Source of the DNA: CBDEFX01 sp965237635
GTDB lineage: Bacteria; Chloroflexota; Dehalococcoidia; Lucifugimonadales; CAUZJF01
DNA: 64,000 bases
Direction: 5' to 3'
Assembly (NCBI GenBank): GCA_965237635.1
Contig: CBDEFX010000002.1
Span: forward strand, 930,001-994,000
The notes beneath the pieces were generated by a model. That model did no database searches, was not told the origin of the DNA, and worked only from the letters and a program-made list of their open reading frames with translations. Shown here one piece after another: positions 16,668 through 24,874 of the stretch. The position numbers and the translations under genes are program-made. The number at the start of each line of letters is the position of its first letter. Positions within the stretch are counted from its first letter, which is position 1.

Positions 16668-18656
16668 TCACACCCTCGCCACCTCCGGACGCGCTGCCAC
16701 GGCAACGGCCACGGGCGCACGCAGCCGTCGAGGCGATATCGCCAGCCCAACTCCCAGCAGAAGCACCGGCGCCGACGCCCACATCCACCAGACCAGCGGG
16801 TTGACGTAGACTCTGAAAACAGCCCTTCCATCGTCGGCAAACTCGGACGGCACTATATAGAAGTCCTCCAGCGGAGTGCTCCTGATGGCGGCACGGGTGG
16901 CGGCCATGTTGAAGTCACGGTAGAAGGTCTGCCTCGCCTGCATCACTCCTAGAGGCTTCCCACCGGCGAACACGTCGAATCTCGCGACCGACTCGTCCCT
17001 ATCGGCCAGGTCGGCGTGTCCAAGGCCGATGTATCTGAACGTGTATTTGCCCAAGGATGCCGCCTCCCCCACGGCCAGCGAGAAATCGCGCTGCACGGCG
17101 AAGAAGGACGAGCCGATGGCGCCGACCGCCAGCATCAAAATGGCGATGTGGACTACATACCCACCGTACCTCGGACGGTTCCCGCCGAGCAGCCGGGCGA
17201 AGGCTAGTGGGTAGCTCTCGCCCTTGCGGTGTCGTGACAGCGTCCCGCGGACCCACTCGTGCACAATTCCGGTGACGGCCATCGCGCACAGGGCAAACGC
17301 CAGTAGCGCGACCGGCTGCCGAATCCCGGCTATCGCCAGCACGGTGGCGACGACGGCTGCTCCACCGAGAGGGTATCTGAGTACCAAAAGCACGGTCCGC
17401 ATGTTCGCCCGCCGCCACGGTAGGAGTGGCCCGACCCCCATCAGAAACACGAGGGTCAAGATAATAGGGCCGTTGACTTGATTGAAGAACGGCTCGCCCA
17501 CCGTGATGGTCACTCCCTGAAACGCTTCAGAAATGACTGGGTATATGGTGCCCCATAGCGTCACGAAAGCCACCGCCAGGAACAGCACGTTCTGCAAGAG
17601 GAAAGCGCTCTCCCGCGAGACTGGCGAGTCCAGCCTTCGCTGGCTCTTCAGGGTGTCCATACGCCACGCGAACGCCGCCAGCGAACCGAGCAGGGTAAAC
17701 GCCATGAAGAACAAGAAAAGCCACCCCTGAGTAGACTGGGCGAAGGAGTGGACCGACGGCACCGGGCCGCCGCGGTTGATGAACATCCCCATCTCGGCCA
17801 GCGAGAATGCTAGCGCGATCAGCACGATGTTCCACATCCGGAACATGCCCCTGCGTTTCTGCACCATGATTGAGTGGACGAAGGCCGTCATGGCCAGCCA
17901 GGGCATCAACGCCGAGTTCTCGACCGGGTCCCAGGCCCAGTATCCGCCCCAACCAAGAATCGTATACGCCCACCAGCTTCCCAGGATAAGGCCGACCGTC
18001 AGCACCAGCCATGAGATCATGCCCCATAGCCTGCCCATGTCCACCCACTCGTCTCGACCTCCGCGGCCCGCGATCATAGCACCCATAGCAATGCTGAAAG
18101 GTATGGCGACCGCGATCAGACCCGTCATCTGCACGGGCGGGTGGATGAACATTCCGAAATGGACCAGCAGCGGGTTGATGCCCTGGCCGTCCACTGGGGC
18201 AACAGGAAGCCGCTCCAGGGGGTTCACTAGAAATACCATGACGCCGAGGAAGAACGTCAGGACCAGGGCCAGTAGCCCGGTGGTATAGGGGGCCGTGTAC
18301 GGCAGCCTCCTCGCCATACCGGCCACCGCGAGCACCGACAGCACGGAGAAGACGACGGTGATGAATAAAAGCGAGCCGGCGTTGCCGGCGTAGAAGGCGA
18401 CCCACGTGTACTGGACAGGCAGCGCCAGGTTGCTGTTCTCTGCGACGTACCTCACCGAGAAGTCGTGGCCGACAAAGGCGTACACGAGCGCTGCGGTGGA
18501 GACCAATAGCAATATCGGGACCGTGAAGAGTCCGTAGCGGGCGCTCAGGACGAGCGCGGGCAGCTTCTGCCAGGCTCCAACGAACGACCCCACCGCGACG
18601 TATCCGGTGACCAGCATAGCGATGGGCAGGGCCACGAAGCCGGCGTCTACGATCAA
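16668..18656 (-). CDS. ccmF: Cytochrome c maturation heme lyase subunit CcmF
   Basis: The 662-residue polytopic protein contains the tryptophan-rich heme-handling motif WGGYWAWDPVEN and the conserved periplasmic histidine regions (VHFGMFIHPPVQM and VHSFAQS). It follows CcmF length and order. CcmF transfers heme to apocytochrome CXXCH sites at the outer membrane face together with CcmH. The start is TTG, overlapping the ccmH stop as TTGA, which implies translational coupling. A membrane segment near residue 630 and a basic tail end the protein. Confidence 0.95.
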   Translation of the reverse strand: MIVDAGFVALPIAMLVTGYVAVGSFVGAWQKLPALVLSARYGLFTVPILLLVSTAALVYAFVGHDFSVRYVAENSNLALPVQYTWVAFYAGNAGSLLFITVVFSVLSVLAVAGMARRLPYTAPYTTGLLALVLTFFLGVMVFLVNPLERLPVAPVDGQGINPLLVHFGMFIHPPVQMTGLIAVAIPFSIAMGAMIAGRGGRDEWVDMGRLWGMISWLVLTVGLILGSWWAYTILGWGGYWAWDPVENSALMPWLAMTAFVHSIMVQKRRGMFRMWNIVLIALAFSLAEMGMFINRGGPVPSVHSFAQSTQGWLFLFFMAFTLLGSLAAFAWRMDTLKSQRRLDSPVSRESAFLLQNVLFLAVAFVTLWGTIYPVISEAFQGVTITVGEPFFNQVNGPIILTLVFLMGVGPLLPWRRANMRTVLLVLRYPLGGAAVVATVLAIAGIRQPVALLAFALCAMAVTGIVHEWVRGTLSRHRKGESYPLAFARLLGGNRPRYGGYVVHIAILMLAVGAIGSSFFAVQRDFSLAVGEAASLGKYTFRYIGLGHADLADRDESVARFDVFAGGKPLGVMQARQTFYRDFNMAATRAAIRSTPLEDFYIVPSEFADDGRAVFRVYVNPLVWWMWASAPVLLLGVGLAISPRRLRAPVAVAVAARPEVARV

Positions 18657-19213
18657 TTCGCGCGCTCCGGCTCCGCATCCGGCGGCCCGACTGCGGCCTC
18701 GCCACCCGTATCGGACGCTATGGTTGCCTCGATACGTCGAACGTACTCGGCCCGCTCATCCTCTGAAAGCCCGGCGGCGTCGCCGTTCTCCTCTCTCGCG
18801 AGCTGTGGCCGGAGCATCAGTCGAAAGATGGCAAACAGCAACACCGCACCCAGGCCAAGCGCGACCGGTGGCACGAGCCACACGATAAGGCTGCCTCCCT
18901 CTCGCGGCGGCTCCAGCAGGACCATAGGGCCGTAGCCTTCTACGAGGTAGCCCTTGACTTGGTCGTCGGTCCATCCCTCGGCAAGCTTCTCGGTGACAAT
19001 GGCCCGCATCTGCTTCGCCAAAGGGTGCTGGGATTGGTCGATCGACTCCCCAGGACAGACCGGGCACATGACTACCCGGTTGATCTCTTGTGCCCGCCGT
19101 TCGACAGTAGGTATCTCGTCCCCGAGAGAACAGGCCGCCAGCAACATCGACGTAACCACAGCTACGGCGATCAGCAGACACCGGCACCTTAATCTGAAGT
19201 CCCACAACCACAT
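18653..19213 (-). CDS. ccmH: Cytochrome c maturation thiol-reductase CcmH
   Basis: After a lipoprotein-like or anchor signal (LLIAVAVVTSMLLAACS) the protein has the CcmH redox motif CPVCPGESIDQS. The family usually has CPVCQGQSI, so the CXXC pair is kept. KQMRAIVTEKLAEGWTDDQVKGYLVEGYGPMVLLEPP follows, then a membrane helix. CcmH keeps apocytochrome cysteines reduced for heme attachment. I prefer the ATG at 19213, which is preceded by GGGGGTG, over one 12 codons upstream. It is the first gene of the cluster running left. Confidence 0.93.
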   Translation of the reverse strand: MWLWDFRLRCRCLLIAVAVVTSMLLAACSLGDEIPTVERRAQEINRVVMCPVCPGESIDQSQHPLAKQMRAIVTEKLAEGWTDDQVKGYLVEGYGPMVLLEPPREGGSLIVWLVPPVALGLGAVLLFAIFRLMLRPQLAREENGDAAGLSEDERAEYVRRIEATIASDTGGEAAVGPPDAEPERAN

Positions 19214-19377
19214 TTCAACACCCCCGAAGACGTTCACTAAGGTTACCATATCGAGGACCCGTTCGAGGGCTCTGTGGGCGCACGCCGGGCCACGTGTCCT
19301 TCTGCTATAATTCCTGCCGCAGGGCGCCCGAATGCGTGGGCGAACAGACCATCACCGATAGCCGAGGAACTGTGCTG

Positions 19378-20382
19378 GTGAACGTACTCTACATAGCATC
19401 TGACCAGCGAGACGCCGGGAAAACGGCGTCGTGCACCACACTGGCGCACGAGCTGATACAGCAGGGCAAACGGGCCGCCGTGTTCAAGCCCGCGCCGGCG
19501 GCCGACCCGTCCCACACCGACCCGGACACCGGCATCTACCAGAGTCTTCTCGGGCAGTCGACGACCGACTGGCCCTTCCCACCACTCGACGGAGACCTGA
19601 CCCCTAAGCTCGCCAAAGAGATCAGGGACTCGTCCGCCAAGATCGCACAAGAATTAGACGTACTGCTGATCGAAGAGGCACCGGGAGTTTCGAAGGAAGC
19701 CTCCCGGCAGCTGGTAGACACACTGGATGCCAGGGTTCTCGTGATCTCACGGTACCGCCCCGATCTCCACGCGTCGGACTTGTCCCCGTGGCGGGAGCTG
19801 TTCGGAGAGCGCATTTTGGGCTTCATCGTCAATGGTCTCACCCGCCATGTGGGCACGAGTACGACCAACGGTCTGCTGCCTTCTATGAGCTCGGAGGGGC
19901 TGGTCTCTCTAGGCACAATTCCGGAGGACCGCAGACTGCTTGGCGTGACGGCCCGCCAGTTGGTGTCGGACCTGGACGGCCGGTTCATCGCCGGCGAGGA
20001 CTCGGCTGACGGACTGGTCGAACACCTCCTGGTCGGGGGAATGGGCCTCGACTCCGGCAAGCTCTATTTCGGACTGTGGGAGGACAAAGCCGTCATCGTC
20101 CGCGGCGACCGCCCGGATATCCAGATGGCGGCCCTGGGAACACCGACATCGTGCCTCCTACTCACCCAAGGCATCGAGCCTATCGAGTACGTCCAATACG
20201 AGGCCGAGCAGGAGCAGGTCCCAGTCGCCGTCGTCCAGTCTGACACCCTGACCACGATGAACTCGCTGAACACTGTACTGGGCGATGCAAGATTCGACCA
20301 CCCGGCAAAGCTCGACAGGTTCACCGAGCTCCTGAGGCAACACGTGGACACAGCATCAATCTACGCCGGAATAGGGCTTTAG
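19378..20382 (+). CDS. BioD-like P-loop ATPase with DRTGG domain
   Basis: The 334-residue protein starts at GTG 19378 behind GAGGAA, giving VNVLYIASDQRDAGKTA. The P-loop is of the dethiobiotin synthetase/CobB type (SDQRDAGKT), followed by LLIEEAPG at the Walker B position. The C-terminal 110 residues (from about KAVIVRGDRPDIQMAAL) fit the DRTGG domain. The same two-domain order forms the regulatory N-terminal half of long phosphotransacetylases. No acetyltransferase domain follows, so it is a stand-alone module, possibly a metabolite sensor. A TATAAT box lies at 19306-19311. Confidence 0.82.
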   Translation: MNVLYIASDQRDAGKTASCTTLAHELIQQGKRAAVFKPAPAADPSHTDPDTGIYQSLLGQSTTDWPFPPLDGDLTPKLAKEIRDSSAKIAQELDVLLIEEAPGVSKEASRQLVDTLDARVLVISRYRPDLHASDLSPWRELFGERILGFIVNGLTRHVGTSTTNGLLPSMSSEGLVSLGTIPEDRRLLGVTARQLVSDLDGRFIAGEDSADGLVEHLLVGGMGLDSGKLYFGLWEDKAVIVRGDRPDIQMAALGTPTSCLLLTQGIEPIEYVQYEAEQEQVPVAVVQSDTLTTMNSLNTVLGDARFDHPAKLDRFTELLRQHVDTASIYAGIGL

Positions 20383-20769
20383 GTCGATCAGGCTCCTCAA
20401 TAGAGCCTTGCACGAAATGTCATGCTGAACCTGCCTAAGGCGGGTGAAGCATCTAGGCGGTTGGCTAGACATGAGACCACCCACCTGCCCAAAGGCCCCT
20501 CGCCAGCTCCTCTCCCTGAGTCCCTCACCGGGACGAAGGGCCTGGGGGTGGGGGTAGTTCCATATCTAGCCGGCACCGCCCCAGTGGAATTCTCGACATC
20601 GTAGCCGCCTAACTGCTCCGCTCGCCAACTCCTCTCCGACGCCTGCTCGCCGAGCCGTGTGCTATTATTCACGTGTTTTCAAAGGCGGTTGATTATCCAA
20701 AATCGGCTGAAAGCGATCGCGCCTACCGAGCGACCAAGCAGCGTATCGCTGCACTGAGGAGACTACCGC
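20383..20769. repeat. Intergenic repeat region
   Basis: It holds a CCCTCACCGGGACGAAGGGCCTGGGGG-type block (around 20515-20550) related to the CTGAGCGGAGTCGAAGG family. A TATTAT box lies near 20662. There is no gene. Confidence 0.6.
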
Positions 20770-21060
20770 GTGCCGGATGACGGGATCGGACATTATAGTC
20801 AGGCCAGGAAAGAGATAGAAAAAGCCCGGGCAGTGCGCGCGGTGGTCGCACACCTCGCAGCCTACCTGGTCGGCAACGCCTTCCTGGGGTCCTGGAACGC
20901 TCTGACCTACTTTGTAAAAGACAACGACACCCTCTGGTTCTACATTCCCCTGCTCTTCTGGGGCGTTGGACTGATAATCCACTACGTGCAGGCCGTAGTG
21001 CTCTTCGACGAATGGTGGGGGCTTGACGAGCGGACAATCAACGACCGAGAGGCGGGATAA
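20770..21060 (+). CDS. 2TM-domain membrane protein
   Basis: The 96-residue protein has an amphipathic N-terminal helix (ARKEIEKARAVRAVVAH) and two membrane segments (LAAYLVGNAFLGSWNAL and FWFYIPLLFWGVGLIIHYVQAVVL-like). It ends with the acidic, tryptophan-containing tail DEWWGLDERTINDREAG. This matches the small 2TM domain family often found alone or at histidine-kinase N-termini. The function is unknown. The start is GTG, with GAGGAG about 11 bases upstream. Confidence 0.75.
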   Translation: MPDDGIGHYSQARKEIEKARAVRAVVAHLAAYLVGNAFLGSWNALTYFVKDNDTLWFYIPLLFWGVGLIIHYVQAVVLFDEWWGLDERTINDREAG

Positions 21061-21364
21061 CGCCCCGAGCTGCCTCGGCAAGGGCTTCAGCCCGCCAAAT
21101 GAGAAACGTCACCGAGGCGGCCTTTTTGGCTGGTCCAGTGCTGCTCGAGGTCGTGCCTCCCTCGTTGCCGATGCTTCTCGAACGCCAGGAGGCAAACTCT
21201 AGCCGTAGTTGTGCGGGTGGCCCCTCGAGCATTTGGTGTTCTCCGCCTCAGCTGTTATTCCCTCCGTAACATGCTGGCCGCAAAATGAGCGAAAGTCCGT
21301 CCTACTCCGGAAACGCAAGCTGGCTTGCACGCGCGAATATCCGGACCCGGTACCCCACAAGCCC

Positions 21365-22054
21365 ATGAAGCGAGGCCCACTGAGCGAGTCCGACCTGTAT
21401 CTTCCTGTGAAGCGATTCCTGGAGTCGCAGGGCTATGAGGTCAAGGGCGAGGTGAGGGACTGCGACGTCGCCGCCGTGCGCGGTGATGAAGAACTGGTCG
21501 TCGTCGAATTGAAATTGTCCCTGAACCTCGAGCTCATACTGCAGGCGGTCGAGAGGCTTGCCGTTACGTCGAAGGTGTATGTCGGGGTACCGGTCGGGAA
21601 CCATAGCCTCAGGAGGCGAAGGCGCCAGACCGTAAAGCTGCTCAGGATGCTTGGTCTTGGCCTGCTGGTGGTCGATCCCGACGTCGAGCGACACGGCGTC
21701 GACGCCGTCCTCGATCCCGGAGAATACCGGCCCCGGCGGTCCAGGAGACGGCGAGAACTGCTACTCGGCGAATTCGTGAGGCGGGTTGGCGATCCAAACC
21801 TCGGCGGGGCATCCGTCCGGAACGGTATCATGACGGCGTACCGTCAGCGGGCGCTAGAGATCGCTCTGTTCCTCCAGACCAACGGTCCAACCAAGGCCTC
21901 TCAGGTCGCCACCGCGATCGGAGACCCAAAGGCCAGAGACATCCTGTACAGAGATGTCTACGGATGGTTCGATAGGCCCTCGAATGGCATCTACGCGCTC
22001 TCACCTCGAGGAGTGCGGGAGGTCCCGCTCTGGGCTGCCAGCCGGCAGCCGTAA
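21365..22054 (+). CDS. DUF2161-type PD-(D/E)XK nuclease-like protein
   Basis: The 229-residue protein begins at ATG 21365 with the family's hallmark ESDLYLPVKRFLESQGYEVKGEV. The nuclease-fold residues follow: CDVAAV (Asp), then VVVELKL (Glu and Lys). A basic linker (RRSRRRREL) leads to a C-terminal winged-helix-like domain (TKASQVATAIGDPKARDILYRDVYGWF). DUF2161 proteins are predicted phosphodiesterases of unknown role. Upstream in-frame codons lack family similarity and were excluded. Confidence 0.82.
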   Translation: MKRGPLSESDLYLPVKRFLESQGYEVKGEVRDCDVAAVRGDEELVVVELKLSLNLELILQAVERLAVTSKVYVGVPVGNHSLRRRRRQTVKLLRMLGLGLLVVDPDVERHGVDAVLDPGEYRPRRSRRRRELLLGEFVRRVGDPNLGGASVRNGIMTAYRQRALEIALFLQTNGPTKASQVATAIGDPKARDILYRDVYGWFDRPSNGIYALSPRGVREVPLWAASRQP

Positions 22055-22092
22055 GGCGGCCAACTGCGTCTGCATGCGTGTCCAAGCAGACT

Positions 22093-22713
22093 CTACCCGC
22101 GTCTCCTCATAACGCAGCTCCACGTTTTGAAGGCTCGCTGATCTTCAAGGCCGTAGACTCCTTGAGTGACCTCAACGATCTCAAACCAGACTTCCGCAGG
22201 TGCCACAATGTCGGATAGCCTCAGCCTCGGATACCTGTGTCTGTCAGGATCGTCTTCGAGGTCCGCGTTTTCGGCAGAACCGGATACTGAAATCCAAAGT
22301 CCTCCCTCGGGGAGCAGTTCGGAAACTGCTTTGATGTAGCTCTCTCTCGATGTCGCGCTGAAGAATGTATGAAGAACACCCTTCTCGTACACCACATCGA
22401 TCGGATGTTCAAGCAGACCGGGATTGAACACGTCTAGCACGCGGGAGTCGAGCCGAACGTTCTGTTCCTTCGCCAAGCTCAAGGCTCGGGCGACTGCCGT
22501 TTTCGAGATGTCGGTCGCTATCACTCGGTACCCCAGCTTCGTCAATGCGATCGCATTGTGACCGTGCCCACAGCCTACCTCCAACAAGGTGTGTGACAGT
22601 TGGACATGGTCGGCGACAAGACTCACCAAGGACGGATTCGGCCGATTGTCCTCCCACGGCGGATTGCCCGCACGATAGTGTTCCTCCCAGTTGTGAATAA
22701 TCTGGCCCTTCAC
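22093..22713 (-). CDS. SAM-dependent class I methyltransferase (TehB/thiopurine-methyltransferase-like)
   Basis: The 206-residue Rossmann enzyme has the SAM-binding motif LLEVGCGHGHNAIAL, the acidic loop VIATDIS, and VVYEKGVLHTF at motif IV. The opening HYRAGNPPWEDNRP is typical of TehB and TPMT-like enzymes that methylate small thiols or metalloids. A substrate cannot be assigned. It is convergent with the DUF2161 gene and not obviously in an operon. Confidence 0.85.
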   Translation of the reverse strand: MKGQIIHNWEEHYRAGNPPWEDNRPNPSLVSLVADHVQLSHTLLEVGCGHGHNAIALTKLGYRVIATDISKTAVARALSLAKEQNVRLDSRVLDVFNPGLLEHPIDVVYEKGVLHTFFSATSRESYIKAVSELLPEGGLWISVSGSAENADLEDDPDRHRYPRLRLSDIVAPAEVWFEIVEVTQGVYGLEDQRAFKTWSCVMRRRG

Positions 22714-22824
22714 GTCGATTCACTCCAGAATGCTTGACTATCCTGAGTCACACTTCATTCGGCTTGTCCGGCAAGAGAGTCCAGAGAGAGTCTGCCGAAG
22801 GGATTGCAACCCTCTCTGGAAAAA

Positions 22825-22907
22825 GGGGGTCTGGGAGAACCCCCAGAAAAACATCGTGAGGGCGGGCGGGTGGGAAGAAGAACCTTTGATTTCAGTTGTG
22901 ACTTACG
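22825..22907 (+). repeat. Solo copy of the IS481-flanking repeat
   Basis: It carries the GGGGGTCTGGGAGAACCCCC hairpin followed by an AGGGCGGGCGGGTGGGAA block, matching 6964-7046 without any IS beside it. It lies in the gap between the methyltransferase and the ABC exporter. Confidence 0.85.
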
Positions 22908-22984
22908 ACCAGTAGCCCCCCCGTGGTACGTCGCGTGTCCGGCCTCAGCGTATGACGCAGCCCGGCTACACGTAGGTGAAAGGG

Positions 22985-24874
22985 TCACTGCGGCGGTCTA
23001 CGGGGCCGGCCCGACCGCCGTCCTCCCCTCCGCCCCTCACCCCGTTCGGGTGGACGATCCCCATCTCCGCCGTCGGCGGTAAACGAAGACAGCTGAGAGT
23101 AGAGCCCCTTGCGAGCGATAAGCTCGGAGTGGGTGCCCTGCTCCACTATTCGGCCCTCGTCCAGGACCGCGATGCGGTCGGCGCTCCTGATAGTCGACAG
23201 CCGGTGGGCGATGACGAGCGCCGTGCGGCCCCTCAGCACCTCGGTAAGCGCCTGCTGGATCAGCCGTTCGGTGTTGGTGTCGATGTTGGCGGTTGCCTCG
23301 TCCAGGATGAGAATTTGAGGGTCGGCGACCAGAGCGCGGGCAAAGCTGATTAGCTGCCGCTGGCCGATGCTCAAGTTACCACCCCGCTCCTCTAGCGGCG
23401 TGTCGTAGCCGTGCTCCAACCTGCTGATGAACTCGTGTGCCCCGACGGCCGTCGCTGCTCTCACCACCTCGTCGTCCGTGGCCTCAGTCCGGTTGTAGCG
23501 GATGTTCTCGCTCACGGTGCCTGAGAAGAGGTAGGGCTCCTGGAGCACGGCGCTCATCTGGCTGGTCAGGGAGTCGAGCGTGACCTCCCGGATATCGTGG
23601 CCGTCGATCGATACGCGCCCCTCGGTGACGTCGTAGAGCCGCATCAGTAGCGAGACCAGGGTCGTCTTCCCGGCACCCGTTGGCCCCACCAGCGCAACCG
23701 TCTCACCGGCGCCGATTCTGAGGTCTACGTCCTGAAGGACGGGTGATTCTTCCTCGTAGTGGAACCCCACACCCTCGTACGCGACCTCGCCTCGCACCGG
23801 CGGAAGCTGCTTTGCGTCCGTCGCCTCTTGCACCTGGGGCTCGACGTCTAGGAGCCGAAAGATGCGGGCTCCCGACACCATCGCCCGCTGGAGCGAGCCG
23901 TATTGCATCGTCAGGTTCCGGACCGGGTCGAAGAAACGTTGAATGTACAGCGCGAAGGCGACCAGCACACCCACCTCCACGGACCCTTCGAGTACCATCG
24001 CGCCCCCGAAGTACACGACCAACGCTAGACCCAGAGCACTCAGCACCTCCACCGACGGCATAAGGGCCGAGAAGTAGCGGCTGGCCTGCAGATTGGCGCC
24101 CAGGTTCTCCTGGTTGGCCTCGCCGAACCGCCGGATGTTCGCCTGCTCGCGGTTGAGGCTCTGGACCACTCGAACGCCCGAGATGTTCTCTTGAAGCCCG
24201 GAGTTGACGCCGGCTATGGCCTCGCGCACCCGAGCGAACGACCCCCGCGCGTATCGCTGCCAGACTGTAAGCATGACGAACAGGAGCGGCACTACCGAAA
24301 GGGTTATCAGCGCCAGCTCCAAGTCCATCAGCACCATCGCCGCGACGATGCCCCCGATGCTGAACACGTCCCCGAGGGTCAAGATCACGATGGAGAGAAA
24401 CTCCTGCAGCGCCTGCACGTCGTTCTGGACGCGTGACATAACCTGTCCGGTCTGGTTGCGATCGAAGAAAGACATGGACAGTCGCTGGATGTGTCGGAAG
24501 AGCACGGCGCGGAGCGTGAAGAGCACCCGCTGCCCCACAAAGGCCATGCTGCGCAGCTGCACGTAGTTCGTGAGCAGTTGGAGCGCCGCTACCGCAAGGA
24601 ATATGAGCGCGACGACGTTCAGTCCGGAGATGTCTCGCTCCGCTATATAGCCGTCTATTATCAGCTTGACGAGCCACGGGAGGGCCACGATCGTGCCTGT
24701 GTAGGCGAGCATCGTAATCACGGTCAGTGCCAGTCGCTTCCAGTGCGGGCGCAGGAATCCCGCCAGCCGGAGCACCACCTGTCGGTCATAGATCTCCTCG
24801 TCCGGATCGTCATCCTGGTCGAGGCCCATCCGACCTCCAAACCGGCCTCGGCCCCAGCCCCCGTGCATCATCAT
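22985..24874 (-). CDS. ABC exporter, half-transporter B (consensus Walker B)
   Basis: The 629-residue protein has a six-helix type IV ABC exporter membrane domain (about residues 40-330). The nucleotide-binding domain has Walker A GPTGAGKT, signature LSIGQRQ and Walker B ILILDEATANIDT with the catalytic Glu. Gly/Arg-rich ends (MMMHGGWGRGRFGGR and GGRRSGRPRRPPQ) are unusual. Its ATG overlaps the stop of the upstream half-transporter by one base, so the two are translated together and probably form a heterodimer of the BmrCD/LmrCD type exporting drugs or lipids. Confidence 0.92.
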   Translation of the reverse strand: MMMHGGWGRGRFGGRMGLDQDDDPDEEIYDRQVVLRLAGFLRPHWKRLALTVITMLAYTGTIVALPWLVKLIIDGYIAERDISGLNVVALIFLAVAALQLLTNYVQLRSMAFVGQRVLFTLRAVLFRHIQRLSMSFFDRNQTGQVMSRVQNDVQALQEFLSIVILTLGDVFSIGGIVAAMVLMDLELALITLSVVPLLFVMLTVWQRYARGSFARVREAIAGVNSGLQENISGVRVVQSLNREQANIRRFGEANQENLGANLQASRYFSALMPSVEVLSALGLALVVYFGGAMVLEGSVEVGVLVAFALYIQRFFDPVRNLTMQYGSLQRAMVSGARIFRLLDVEPQVQEATDAKQLPPVRGEVAYEGVGFHYEEESPVLQDVDLRIGAGETVALVGPTGAGKTTLVSLLMRLYDVTEGRVSIDGHDIREVTLDSLTSQMSAVLQEPYLFSGTVSENIRYNRTEATDDEVVRAATAVGAHEFISRLEHGYDTPLEERGGNLSIGQRQLISFARALVADPQILILDEATANIDTNTERLIQQALTEVLRGRTALVIAHRLSTIRSADRIAVLDEGRIVEQGTHSELIARKGLYSQLSSFTADGGDGDRPPERGEGRRGGRRSGRPRRPPQ

